Assembly: GCA_037447655.1 (NCBI GenBank)
Contig: JBBHKE010001215.1
Location: forward strand, 33,821 to 97,820
Reading direction: 5' to 3'
DNA length: 64,000 nucleotides
Origin: Zygnema cylindricum
Lineage: Eukaryota > Streptophyta > Zygnematophyceae > Zygnematales > Zygnemataceae
The position numbers and the translations under genes are program-made. A model generated the notes under the pieces. The model saw nothing but the letters and a program-made list of their open reading frames with translations, did no database searches and was not told the DNA's origin. Of the stretch, positions 11,550 through 20,068 are shown one piece after another. The first letter of the stretch is position 1. Every line of letters begins with the position of its first letter.

Positions 11550-11954
11550 ATCTAGGGTGCCTATGTTTGATGGAACATACTTCACATTCTAAGAATTTAC
11601 GATGGAGGGATTTCTTATTCGAAAAGCACTTATGGGGAACTGTTTTCAGGACAAATGAGGTGTACGCCACCTGGTTTTGGTGGAACTCACTATGGAGAAT
11701 CACATGGGGCCTCCTAAAAAACCAACCAAAATTTAGATTTAACGGAAGGTGAAGGTAAAACCATTGCCATGGAATAGGGAAAAAGGGAGAAGAGAAAAAG
11801 AACACCTATGGTGAGGGGAGCTTGGCTCTCGACTACGGTTCCACTTGTAGGGGTTATAGGTAAAACACAAACTGAAGAAAATAACAGTAAAATTTGAGAG
11901 TATAAAAACACTATAGCAAAACATCTCATACTTAGAAACGTGTCTAAGTCCAGG
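11550..11954 (+). pseudogene. C3 gag fragment
   Basis: Translations show LPSRVPMFDGTYF, then EFTMEG, interrupted by stops and shifts. The sequence aligns over its whole length to the C9 gag start at 30127-30396 plus 36876-37010. It stops at about 11954, where another LTR begins. Confidence 0.75.
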
Positions 11955-12776
11955 TTGAAAAGAAGTAATTAATATTCACTTTTTCATTTAGAATCTAGAG
12001 TGAAGAGAGAGAGAGTCACCATGGCTGCAACCATAGTCAAAATAAAATAGGCAGACATGCACATAGATTGATAGATTATCAAAATGTTGGCCGTATCAGA
12101 TTTTAACCTAGGTTTGGAAAGTTATATGTAGACATAAGCCTTATCCAATATGGCATTGACGAAACGATACTGATATATTGTTCGGTATTTAATTAAAGTG
12201 GTACGCAAACGTCGCTTTCACTGAAATAGACCAAAATTGACAAAACAACATATATATCAAACGGCGCTCGCGGACGCGAATATAACTGTGTAAAATACAT
12301 GATCGGACGGACGTCGTCGCCCTTGCCAAACCCGAATGAATTTTTGGCGTCTTTCGAACATAGCAGCGCGCTGTGCCATGTGGCGCCACAACAATGGACG
12401 CCAAAAAGGATGGGAGGAGGAACGATGGCTCCCATCTTGACAAATGTCAACCAGAAGAACATGTTGTACTATGGCCGTACAAGAAGTACAATCAGCCACT
12501 GTAATTTCTTGTACTATACTCCCTTTTCTCCAAGTGACAGTTTATATTTGTAGACCATCTTTGGCCAACCATAACTTACTACTCAGGGGAAAAAATTTAG
12601 TGATTCTTTTTGCGTTTCAATTAAAGAAGTCTTCTCCTCATACAGGTGAAGGTGGTTATTTTTTTTTTGTGATTGGGCAGCAGTTATTTAGTGGGAAAGT
12701 GAAAGGGGCAAATATTATCGTAGAGGCTTTACATAGGCCGCTCATTTTGTGGGTTAATGAAGACCACATAATTTGA
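11955..12776 (+). mobile_element. 5' LTR of C4
   Basis: The LTR starts near a TTGAAAAGAAGTAATTAA segment that resembles the LTR start at 28913, and ends TTGA at 12776. It contains a tctcaccatgg-type early region, a G-box-like gccatgtggcgcc near 12376, a GTAC-containing palindrome near 12475-12515, and the conserved TGATTCTTTTTGCG tract near 12600. It is shorter (about 820 bp) than its relatives. The left boundary is approximate. Confidence 0.72.
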
Positions 12777-12791
12777 GGTTATGGGCCCACC
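12777..12791 (+). promoter_or_regulatory. Half-tRNA primer-binding site of C4
   Basis: GGTTATGGGCCCACC, a perfect 15-nt complement to the anticodon arm of plant initiator tRNA-Met. Confidence 0.88.
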
Positions 12792-12961
12792 CTCAAGGGT
12801 GCCCATATTTAATGGATTAGACTTTCTTTATTGGGAAATGATGATGGAGGGAGAACTTTTTGTAAAGCACCTATGGGCATAGTGTCTCGAGAAATTCGAT
12901 ATCCACCTCCACCTGGGTTTGGAGGAACACGTTTTTCTGCTACCTCCACCACCACAGCAAT
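12792..12961 (+). pseudogene. C4 gag N-terminal fragment
   Basis: Reads as PSRVPIFNGLDFLYWEMMMEG, then a proline-rich stretch equivalent to the TPPGFGG region. It ends at about 12961 against minus-strand C5. No later gag or pol is present. Confidence 0.75.
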
Positions 12962-13144
12962 GTACGTGTCCACTAGACACTTTCCATCTCCATATACAAA
13001 CAGGAAAGACCATTACAATAAATAACATCTTTCCTCCTTTGTAAGTGTAACTCACTAGCTTTTGCTCAGCTTACTAGAGCTTCTGAATAGTACCAGCTTT
13101 ATAGATCTCCACCAATCTCACCCACAACTCCTCGGCCTTGTAAG
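12962..13144 (-). pseudogene. C5 gag fragment, left of C6
   Basis: The minus strand encodes the capsid region around TYKGGKMLFIV and AEELW...VEIYKAGTIQ, matching C6 gag 14560-14745. The right edge at 13144 is the C6 insertion site. The fragment continues at 19565. The left edge is a truncation against C4. Confidence 0.85.
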
Positions 13145-13344
13145 TGTTGAAATTCATAGATTTCAATAGTATTTTCTGAGTTTAATATGTTAGGAAAAGA
13201 AAAGGACAGACAACCTGCCTCCACCTCCTCTCTCTAGTTCCCATACTTGTTGTCGTCACTTAAGGATAGAGAGGGTGGTTGATCCATGGCTGCCTTAGTT
13301 CAATAGGCAGTTATTTTTAGTAGGTTACTAAAAATAGTACTTAC

Positions 13345-13425
13345 GGACCTGGGATTTGAACCCGGTACCTTTAGTTCGTCAAGTTGGCCGATAGCGGTCA
13401 ACTTTATCCTACTAGACTACGACCA
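13345..13425 (-). other. Antisense tRNA-like module in C6 5' LTR
   Basis: On the minus strand an A-box-like TAGTCTAGTAGGAT (plus 13406-13419) is followed about 50 nt later by a B-box-like GGTTCAAATCC. The latter sits in a T-arm-shaped stem-loop with a 7-nt TTCAAAT loop. The acceptor stem does not pair, so it is not a working tRNA gene. Equivalent modules occur in the other non-satellite LTRs in the window. Confidence 0.75.
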
Positions 13426-13796
13426 ATGCTAAATGCTATAGAGTGTGATAGATATATATATATATTTAGAGTGTAAGAAATCCATTTAACTAAAACTAGA
13501 TACGGCGTGCATAGATACAATTTTAGTACGACATCATTTCAGAATGAATACCTCGCATTTGTTCGGCAGCGAAACAAATATCTCGCAAATAATTATAACG
13601 GCTACGATTACGTCTCATTACGAACCCGGCGGCGCACGTCATCGCCGAAATCCCGGAGTGGTCACCTTGGCGTTTTGTGACGTGGCATGACCTGGAGCCA
13701 CGTGGAGAGATGACATTCCGTCATAGGAATTCCGAGGAATGTACGGACAAGTAAAAAGCAGACACGCGTCCACTTAATAGCCTTGTCCTACATAAG

Positions 13797-13837
13797 CCGT
13801 ACAAAAGGTACACCGGCAGTAGTACCTTTTGGTACGG
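13797..13837. promoter_or_regulatory. U3 GTAC palindrome of C6 5' LTR
   Basis: CCGTACAAAAGGTAC, a 10-nt spacer, then its near-perfect complement GTACCTTTTGGTACGG. Each arm holds two GTAC cores. CGTACAA is the known core of plant SBP/SPL-factor sites. Regulation by such factors is inference. Confidence 0.7.
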
Positions 13838-14011
13838 TACAGTAATTTGATTGGTCCGTACTTCAGTAGATAGAAGTTATTAGAAGGAATCAGGACTTAT
13901 AAAATTTTGGTAGGTAGTCACCTCTCCCTTTGAGAGTTTGTACAAATTGGCATTTTCAGTGCCTCATAACTTATCGGCTAGTTGGCCGTTTTCAGTGATT
14001 CTTTTTGCTAC

Positions 14012-14046
14012 GGACTCAGGGGAGTCCACGCTGCACAGGGGTGCAG
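14012..14046 (+). promoter_or_regulatory. Tandem RNA stem-loops in C6 5' LTR
   Basis: GGACTCAGGGGAGTCC (14012-14027) and CTGCACAGGGGTGCAG (14031-14046) each form a 6-bp stem with a purine-rich loop. They would lie in the transcript leader just upstream of the gag ATG. Their stems change in a compensated way in the other LTRs. Confidence 0.8.
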
Positions 14047-14141
14047 TCAAATTGTTAGTTTGCATTCTGTGGCAGAAGTGGTCGTGGCTTAAAGTGGGTT
14101 AGTTAAATACTATCTAGAGGCTTCCTGTATTCTATAGTCCA

Positions 14142-15202
14142 ATGGAGTACACAAAATTGCAGGTTATGGGCCCACCCTCTAGGGTGCCCACCTTCAATGG
14201 ATCTGTGTTCATCTTTTGGGAAGCCATGATGATGGGAACTTTGTGTGAAAAACGATACTGGGGTATCGTCAGTGGACAAGTGAAACGTCCACCTTCGGGA
14301 ACTCCACCAGGATTTGGGGGAGTAAGGTTTTCTGCAACAACGGCTGCCTCAGCGGAGGAGGCAGATGATAAGGACAGTAGTGTGTCCGAAAACGAGAAAG
14401 GGAAGGAGACACCCCTCACTCCTATTGCCACTATATCGGGAGCGGCGACCATGAAGACCGTGGAGAACAATACTCAAATGTCGGAGGATGTAAATATGGC
14501 TGCCAAGAACTTCATTCTGAGGCACCTCACTCAAGGTTTGGCCACTCCTCATCTTCACATTTACAAGGCCGAGGAGTTGTGGGAGAGTTTGGTGGAGATT
14601 TATAGAGCTGGAACTATTCAGGAGCTCCAGTTGGCTGAGCAAACTCTATTGAGTTACACTTACAAAGGAGGAAAGATGTTAGATTATTGTAATGATCTTT
14701 CTTGTTTGTATATGGAAATGGAAAGTGCCGGGTGGACAGGTACAATGAAAATGAAAGTTAACACCCTTATCATGAAATTACCACATGAGTTCAAAAACAT
14801 TGTGTACCGAGTACAGGGAATGCTTGATAGTTCATGGAAATGGAACACAATAGTCAGGATGATACTTGTGCAGGAAAACACAATGGAGATTAGGAGAGGA
14901 GGAAAGAGCATTCAAGCTCTAGCAGCAGGAGGGGACCAATGGGGGAAGGACCCGAAGAAACCTTATAGAGGGGAAAAAGATCATTCTGGGGGACAGAGGC
15001 CCCCAAAGGGTCTTTGTCATTATTGCAAAAAACTGGGACATTTTATTGCAGATTGTGTCAAGCTATCAGAGCTGAGGCTCCAAGAGAACCGTGGAGGTGG
15101 TTCTTCCGGAGGGAAGAAAAAGGCACTTGTGGTTACAAAAGTGTCAGGAGAAACCGAGGATGAGTCCTCTGAGGAGGATGGGGAGCTTTTTCTTGACGAG
15201 AG
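14142..15202 (+). pseudogene. C6 gag (capsid and nucleocapsid)
   Basis: The start ATG at 14142 lies in the LTR. The first residues MEYTKL are LTR-encoded and QVMGPPS is encoded by the primer site. There follow VPTFNG, a GTPPGFGG linker, a capsid region with FILRHLTQGLATPHLHIYKAEELW and YTYKGGKMLDYCNDL, and one CCHC knuckle (CHYCKKLGHFIADC, about 15018-15059). An acidic tail follows. The gag frame stays open to 15338. However, relative to C2 a single base is missing near 15204, so the true continuation into protease is in another frame. No conserved slippery site is seen there, which suggests a mutation rather than programmed shifting. Confidence 0.92.
14162..14176 (+). promoter_or_regulatory. 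Half-tRNA primer-binding site of C6
   Basis: GGTTATGGGCCCACC directly abuts the LTR end. It is complementary to the anticodon arm (ending in the anticodon loop) of plant initiator tRNA-Met, and not to the tRNA 3' end. Drosophila copia has a closely similar GGTTATGGGCCCA site and uses a half-tRNA primer. The same 15 nt are translated within gag. Confidence 0.92.
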
Positions 15203-16417
15203 ATGGAGGAGAAAGAGATCCCTCGGAGGCAGAAGTGTGCCCTTGGAGCAAGTCGGGAAGCTCCACAGGAAGGATGGATCATCGACTCAGGTGCATCCAT
15301 GCATATGTGTCGTGATAAAAAACTCTTCACTAAGCTAAGAAAAATTCCTACTGTAGAGATAGAGTATTGGGATGGGAGAGTGGTTACTACAGATCTAGTG
15401 GGATCAGTAGATCTGAAAGTCTTAGTGGAGGGTAAGACTTCTATACTTACATTCTCAGATGAACTTTACATTCCTAAGCTGAGTAAAAATCTTGTCTCTA
15501 CGTCTGTGTTAGATGACAAAGTGTTTGATACCTTCACCAGAAAGGGAGTCTTTACAGCTAAGTATGGGAATGAAGTTTACTTCACAGCAGATAAGGGTAG
15601 CCAAGGAATGTTTAGGCTTAACCTGAGTAATGAAAAGAAGAATGCTTACTATGTTGGTGTTCCTAAGGTGATGATTTGGCATAAGCGGTTGGGGCATGTG
15701 CATTTTGATAGGTTGAGGGAAATGAAAAAGCTTGGGGTAGTAGATGGCATTCAGTTTGAGGATAATGAAATGATGGATGATATTAGTGGTTGTGCTCAAG
15801 GTAAGGCTCACAGACTTCCCTTTCCCAAAGCCGCCACATATAGAGGTGAGAAAGTGTTAGATTTGGTCCACACAGATATTTGGGGACCCGCAAAATTACC
15901 TTCGGTTGGAGGAAAGTGGTTTATGATGACAATAAATGATGACTGGTCTAGATACTCTAGAGTCTATTTTATGAAAACAAAGTCTGAAGCATCAACTTAC
16001 TTCAAAGAATATAAAGCTTGGAGTGAGAAGTTGCATGAAACCCCCATTAAGAGGATAAGGAGTGATAATGGGGGGGAATATACCTCTAACGAGTTTGAGG
16101 AATATCTGAGAGATGAGGGAGTGCAGCACCAGAAAACTTTACCATATAACCCGGAACAAAATGGGGTAGCTGAGAGGTTGAATCGAACACTAAGAGATAG
16201 TGTACGCAGTATGTTGGCAGACAAGAAAATAGGAAAAAGATTTTGGGCAGAAGCAATGAACTGTGCCAACTACATTAAGAATAGAGTCCTTACCTCAGCT
16301 GTAAAGGGAGTGACACCTTATGAGAGATTGGTTGGAAGGAAACCAGATATCTCACACCTTAAAGTATTTGGTAGCCAAGTTTATAGTCTTGACACAGATG
16401 GGAAAACTGGAAACTAG
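15203..16417 (+). pseudogene. C6 protease and integrase
   Basis: The open frame covers the aspartic protease (GWIIDSGAS, Asp codon 15284), which cuts Gag-Pol, and the integrase, which joins cDNA to host DNA. The pre-integrase zinc region has WHKRLGH but ISGC instead of CSGC, losing one Cys. The integrase triad is present: Asp at 15875 (HTDIWG), Asp at 16064 (RSDNGGEY) and Glu at 16172 (NGVAERL), a D-35-E spacing. A one-base deletion near 16400 shifts the frame and ends the protein early at TGN, where relatives continue NWKLDAKG. Confidence 0.93.
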
Positions 16418-16923
16418 ATGCTAAGGGAAATCTTGGATACTTTGTGGGATATGATGAGGATGTTAAGGGATAAAGAGTCTATGACTTACCAAAGAAAGAT
16501 ATCATTCTGGTCAAACACTTAGTTGTCATGGATGAACGGAAGTCATTTGACCCCTTCAAATATACAAAGAAGATAAGGATCAGATTTGAGTCCGAAAGTG
16601 ATGAGAATTCGCTCATTCCCGAAAAGGACATGAGTGAAATTGTGAGTACAGATTTAGGGGAGATCGAAGATACAGGAGAATCACCTGAAACCTCACATAC
16701 TCCTATGGACTTCGAGGAGATAGAAGAAGCGGGACAAGAACCGTTTTCCATGGACAGGGGAGCCGATGAGACAGTGAGAAGAAATCCAAGACTTCCATCC
16801 ATTCCAGCTTCAGAGTTTGAGGGAGGAAGGAGGAGCAGCAAAAAGATACAGGAAAAACAAGCTGCCCATAAGGTAACTAAGCTATCTCACCCAGATGAGC
16901 CTCAGTCTTACTTAGAGGCATGA
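16418..16923 (+). pseudogene. C6 integrase C-terminus and linker
   Basis: After the frameshift the protein continues in another frame: DIILVKHLVVMDE, FDPFKYTKKIRIRFES, an acidic stretch, then RRNPRLPSIPASEFEGG and KLSHPDEPQSY. A TAA near 16471 and a TGA at 16921 interrupt it. The segment links integrase to RT and is rich in Glu and Ser. Confidence 0.85.
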
Positions 16924-18487
16924 ATAGTCCAGAGAAAGAAAGATGTATTAGAGCCATAAATGATGAGATGGCTTCTATCATGGAAGCAAATACTTGGGAA
17001 CTAGCGGATTGCCCTCCAGACAGAAAAACCTGTTGGATGTAAATGGGTATTTAAACTAAAACTGAACCCAGATAATACAATTGAGAGGTATAAGGCTCGA
17101 TTGGTAGCGAAGGGGTTCACCCAAAAAGAGGGGATTGACTATGAGGAGACCTTTGCTCTAGTTGTTCGGTTCCCATTGGTAAGGATTCTCCTCAATCTGG
17201 CCGCAGCGGAAGACATGGAAATACACCAGATGGACATTAAGACTGCTTTCTTAATGGTGAGTTAGAGGAATTAATTTTTATGAGGCAACCCGAGGGGTTT
17301 GTGGAAAAAGGAGAAGAGAGCAAAGTCTTCAGGGTCATAAAGTCCTTATTTGGACATAAACAGGCTCTCGACAGTTGAATAAGAAACTAGATGAGTTTCT
17401 CACCGATCTGGGAAACATCCGGATTAGCTCTGACCATTCTATCTATATGTTTAAAGATGAGAATGGTGTCATTTTTATTGCAATTTATGTGGATGATCTG
17501 CTTGTGTTAAGTAAGTCTTTGGAGAATATCAATAGGCTAAAGAAAGATCTTAGGGGCAGATTTGATATGAAGGATTTAGTAGAGGCAAAATATATTTTGG
17601 GGATCCAAATGGAGAGAGATAGGGGGAAGAAGATTATCACACTTACTCAGAAAGAAACAATAGGTAATATGCTTGAGAAATTCCAGATGGAAAATGATAA
17701 CCGTTGTACCACTCCCATGGACTTGAAAAAAATAAGTGATGGGAGTGTAGAAGGAGGAGTGATGATCTTAGATGATCAGATGAGTCTAGAGGAGAGAGAG
17801 TTTATGAAGTCTATCCCTTATAGACAGGTCGTACGAAGTTTAATTTATTTTATGAACTGTACCAGGCCGGACATATCGGCAGCAGTTGGAGTACTCAGTC
17901 GGAGTCTTAATGATCCTAGGAAAAGAGACTGGGAGGCAGCCAAGAGAGTCATGAGATATCTGGTTGGAACCAGAGAATTATGGTTGCATTTGGGAGGGGA
18001 GCACACTGATATCACCACTTGGAGTGATGCCAGTTATGGGGATGCACCTATGAGTAGATGCACTTCTGGATATGTTTTGTATGTGGGGGAAGGAGCTTGT
18101 TGTTGGAGCAGTAAGCAACAAAAGGTGGTTGCTCAGTCTACTGTGGAGGCTGAGTATATGGCGTCTTGTTCTGCTGTAAAAGAACCAATGTGGGTGAAGT
18201 CATTGTTGCAAGAACTGGGATATATCAAGGAAGGTGTGCATGAAATCTTTTGCGATAATCAAGCTGCAATCGCAATCGCAGCCAATCCAATACACCGTTT
18301 CAAATCAAAACATATGGACATAAGATTAAGCTTCGTAAGAGAAAAAGTTGAAAATAAAATTTTAAATCTTGTGTATAGACCTGATGAAGAAATGGTGGCA
18401 GACATGATGACCAAACCTATGCCCTCTCCTAAATTAAAATATTGTCGTGAGAAATGCGGATTGAAAGAAAAATTAAAATTAGACTAG
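16924..18487 (+). pseudogene. C6 reverse transcriptase and RNase H
   Basis: The N-terminal RT part (to 17374) has frameshifts near 17030, 17250 and 17365 but shows the WVFKLKLNPDNTIERYKARLVAKGF region. From 17375 a 370-codon open frame holds the catalytic YVDD (17486-17497), the LGIQMERDRG motif, and RNase H with WSDASYGD (Asp codon 18026), VEAEYMA and CDNQAAIAIA. This frame ends normally just before the polypurine tract. RT copies element RNA into cDNA and RNase H removes the RNA strand. The intact C-terminal half contrasts with the broken N-terminal half. Confidence 0.93.
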
Positions 18488-18500
18488 AAAATAAGGGGAG
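18487..18500 (+). promoter_or_regulatory. Polypurine tract of C6
   Basis: GAAAATAAGGGGAG directly precedes the TG of the 3' LTR. It is the plus-strand primer for reverse transcription. The same AAGGGGAG-type tract precedes the 3' LTRs of C7 and C13. Confidence 0.9.
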
Positions 18501-19564
18501 TGTTGAAATTCATAGATTTCTATAGTATTTTCTAGGTTTAATATGTTAGGAAAAGAAAAGGATAGACAGCCTGCCTCCACCTCCTCTCTCTAGCCCCCAT
18601 ACTTGTTGTAGTCACTGAAGAATAGAGAGGGTGGTTGATCCATGGCTGCCTTAGTTCAACAGGCAGTTATTTTTAGTAGGTTACTAAAAATAGTACTGAC
18701 GGACCCGGGATTTGAACCCGGTACCTTCAGTTCGTCAAGTTGGCCGATAGCGGTCAACTTTATCCTACTAGACTACGACCAAAGCTAAATGCTATAGAGT
18801 GTGAAAGATATATATATATTTAGAGTGTAAGAAATCCATTTAACTAAAACTAGATACGGCGTGCATAGATACAGTTTTAGTACGACATCATTTCAGAATG
18901 AATACCTCGCATTTGTTCGACAGCGAAACAAATATCTCGCAAGTAATTATAACGGCTACGATTATGTCTCATTACGAATTCGACGGCGCACGTCATCGCT
19001 GAAATCCCGGAGTGGTCACCTCGGCGTTTTGTGACGTGGCATGACCTGGAGCCACGTGGAGAGATGACATTCGGTCATAGGAATTCCGAGGAATATACGG
19101 ACAAGTAAAAAGCAGACACGCGTCCACTTAATAGCCTTGTCGTACATAGGCCGTACAAAAGGTAGACACGCGTCCACTTAATAGCTTTGTCGTACATAGG
19201 CCGTACAAAAGGTAAACCGGCAGTAGTACCTTTTGGTACGGTACAGTAATTTGATTGGTCCGTACTTCAGTAGATAGAAGTTATTAGAAGGAATCAGGAC
19301 TTATAAAATTTTGGTAGGTAGTCACCTCTCCCTTTGAGAGTTTGTACAAATTGGCATTTTCAGTGCCTCATAACTTATCGGCTGGTTGGCCGTTTTCAGT
19401 GATTCTTTTTGCTACGGACTCAGGGGAGTCCACGCTGCACAGGGTGCAGTCAAATTGTCAGTTTGCATTCTGAGGCAGAAGTGGTCGTGGCTTAAAGTGG
19501 GTTAGTTAAATACTATCTAGAGGCTTCTTGTATTTTGTAGTCCAATGGAGGACATATAATTGTA
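18501..19564 (+). mobile_element. 3' LTR of C6
   Basis: The 1,064-bp copy of the 13145-14161 LTR ends TTGTA instead of TTGCA. It has the early stem (18577-18592 with 18623-18634), the antisense tRNA-like module (18700-18781, with a perfect CCGGG/CCCGG T-stem) and stem-loops at 19416-19431 and 19435-19449. It is longer than the 5' LTR mainly because of a 50-bp duplication. Its LTR-encoded gag start reads ATG GAG GAC ATA TAA, a stop at codon 5 that the 5' LTR lacks. Confidence 0.94.
19114..19213 (+). repeat. 50-bp tandem duplication in C6 3' LTR
   Basis: Units 19114-19163 and 19164-19213 begin AGACACGCGTCCACTTAATA and differ by one C/T. The 5' LTR has one copy. The duplication adds an extra CCGTACAAAAGG arm, so this LTR has three GTAC-palindrome arms. 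Confidence 0.92.
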
Positions 19565-19951
19565 GTAAGTGTGAAGGTAAGGGGTGGCCAAAGCTTGAGT
19601 GAGGTGCCTTTGAATGAAGTGCTTGGTAGCCATGTGTACGTCTTCCCATATTTGAGTATCGTTCTCCACGGTCTTTACGGCCGTCGATCCCGGTGCAGTA
19701 ACTATAGGATTGAGGGGTGTCTCCTTCCCTTTCCCCTTTTCGGACACACTGCTGTCCCCATCATGACCTCCTCCGTTGAAGCAGTGTCTGCTGCAGGAAA
19801 AACAACTCCTCCAAATCAAGGTGGAGTTTGGGAAGGTGGACGTTTCACTTGTTCACTTACGATACCCTAGTATCGTTTTTTGATCAAAGCCCCCATCATC
19901 ATGGCTTCCTAATAGATGAACCCAGATCCATTGAAGGTGGGCACCCTGGAG
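19565..19951 (-). pseudogene. C5 gag fragment, right of C6
   Basis: The minus strand continues C5 gag upstream of the C6 insertion: FIQRHLTQALATPYLHTY, MWEDVHMATKH-like, SEKGKGKETP and the PPNFGG-like linker, back to the primer site. The N-terminal region is frame-damaged. It is very similar to C2 gag. Confidence 0.86.
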
Positions 19952-19966
19952 GGTGTGCCCATAACC
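19952..19966 (-). promoter_or_regulatory. Half-tRNA primer-binding site of C5
   Basis: The minus strand reads GGTTATGGGCACACC, 14 of 15 matches, directly after the LTR end TGCA. Confidence 0.85.
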
Positions 19967-20068
19967 TGCAATCCTGTGTCCTCCATTGGACTACAGAATT
20001 CAGGAAGCCTCTAGATAGTTTTTAACTAACCCACTTTAAGCCACAACCATTGCTACCCAAGAAGGCAA
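19967..20068 (-). mobile_element. Truncated 5' LTR end of C5
   Basis: Only the last 102 bp of the LTR remain, matching C2 9722-9822, including the LTR-internal ATG GAG GAC. It ends at 20068, where plus-strand C7 begins without a recognisable target duplication. Confidence 0.82.

Larger units (their letters stand above)
13145..14161 (+). mobile_element. 5' LTR of C6
   Basis: 1,017 bp, from TGTTGAAATTC to TTGCA. In order it holds a CCACC...GGTGG stem with conserved loop near 13219-13280, the antisense tRNA-like module (13345-13425), a G-box gccacgtgg near 13698, the GTAC palindrome (13797-13837), a TATA-like region, and stem-loops at 14012-14027 and 14031-14046. The gag ATG is at 14142, 20 nt before the LTR end. 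Confidence 0.95.
13145..19564 (+). mobile_element. C6, complete copia-type LTR retrotransposon
   Basis: The 6,420-bp element has two LTRs, a primer site, gag, a full set of pol domains and a polypurine tract. Flanking 5-bp target duplications GTAAG lie at 13140-13144 and 19565-19569. The host sequence (C5 gag) reads continuously across the insertion. The two LTRs differ at roughly one base in sixteen over their first 240 bp by eye, so the insertion is moderately old. At least three frameshifts and several stops make it non-functional as it stands. Confidence 0.97.

Noticed and set aside
12193-12499. Overlapping minus-strand frames of 80-89 residues
   Set aside because: They lie inside the C4 LTR, in antisense, with no counterpart in related LTRs.
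13345-13425. A functional tRNA gene on the minus strand
   Set aside because: The T-arm and A/B boxes are present but the acceptor stem does not pair and no clear anticodon arm is kept. Reported as tRNA-like only.
15190-15220. Programmed frameshift between gag and protease in C6
   Set aside because: C2 is in one frame across this point and C6 simply lacks one base. No slippery heptamer is evident.
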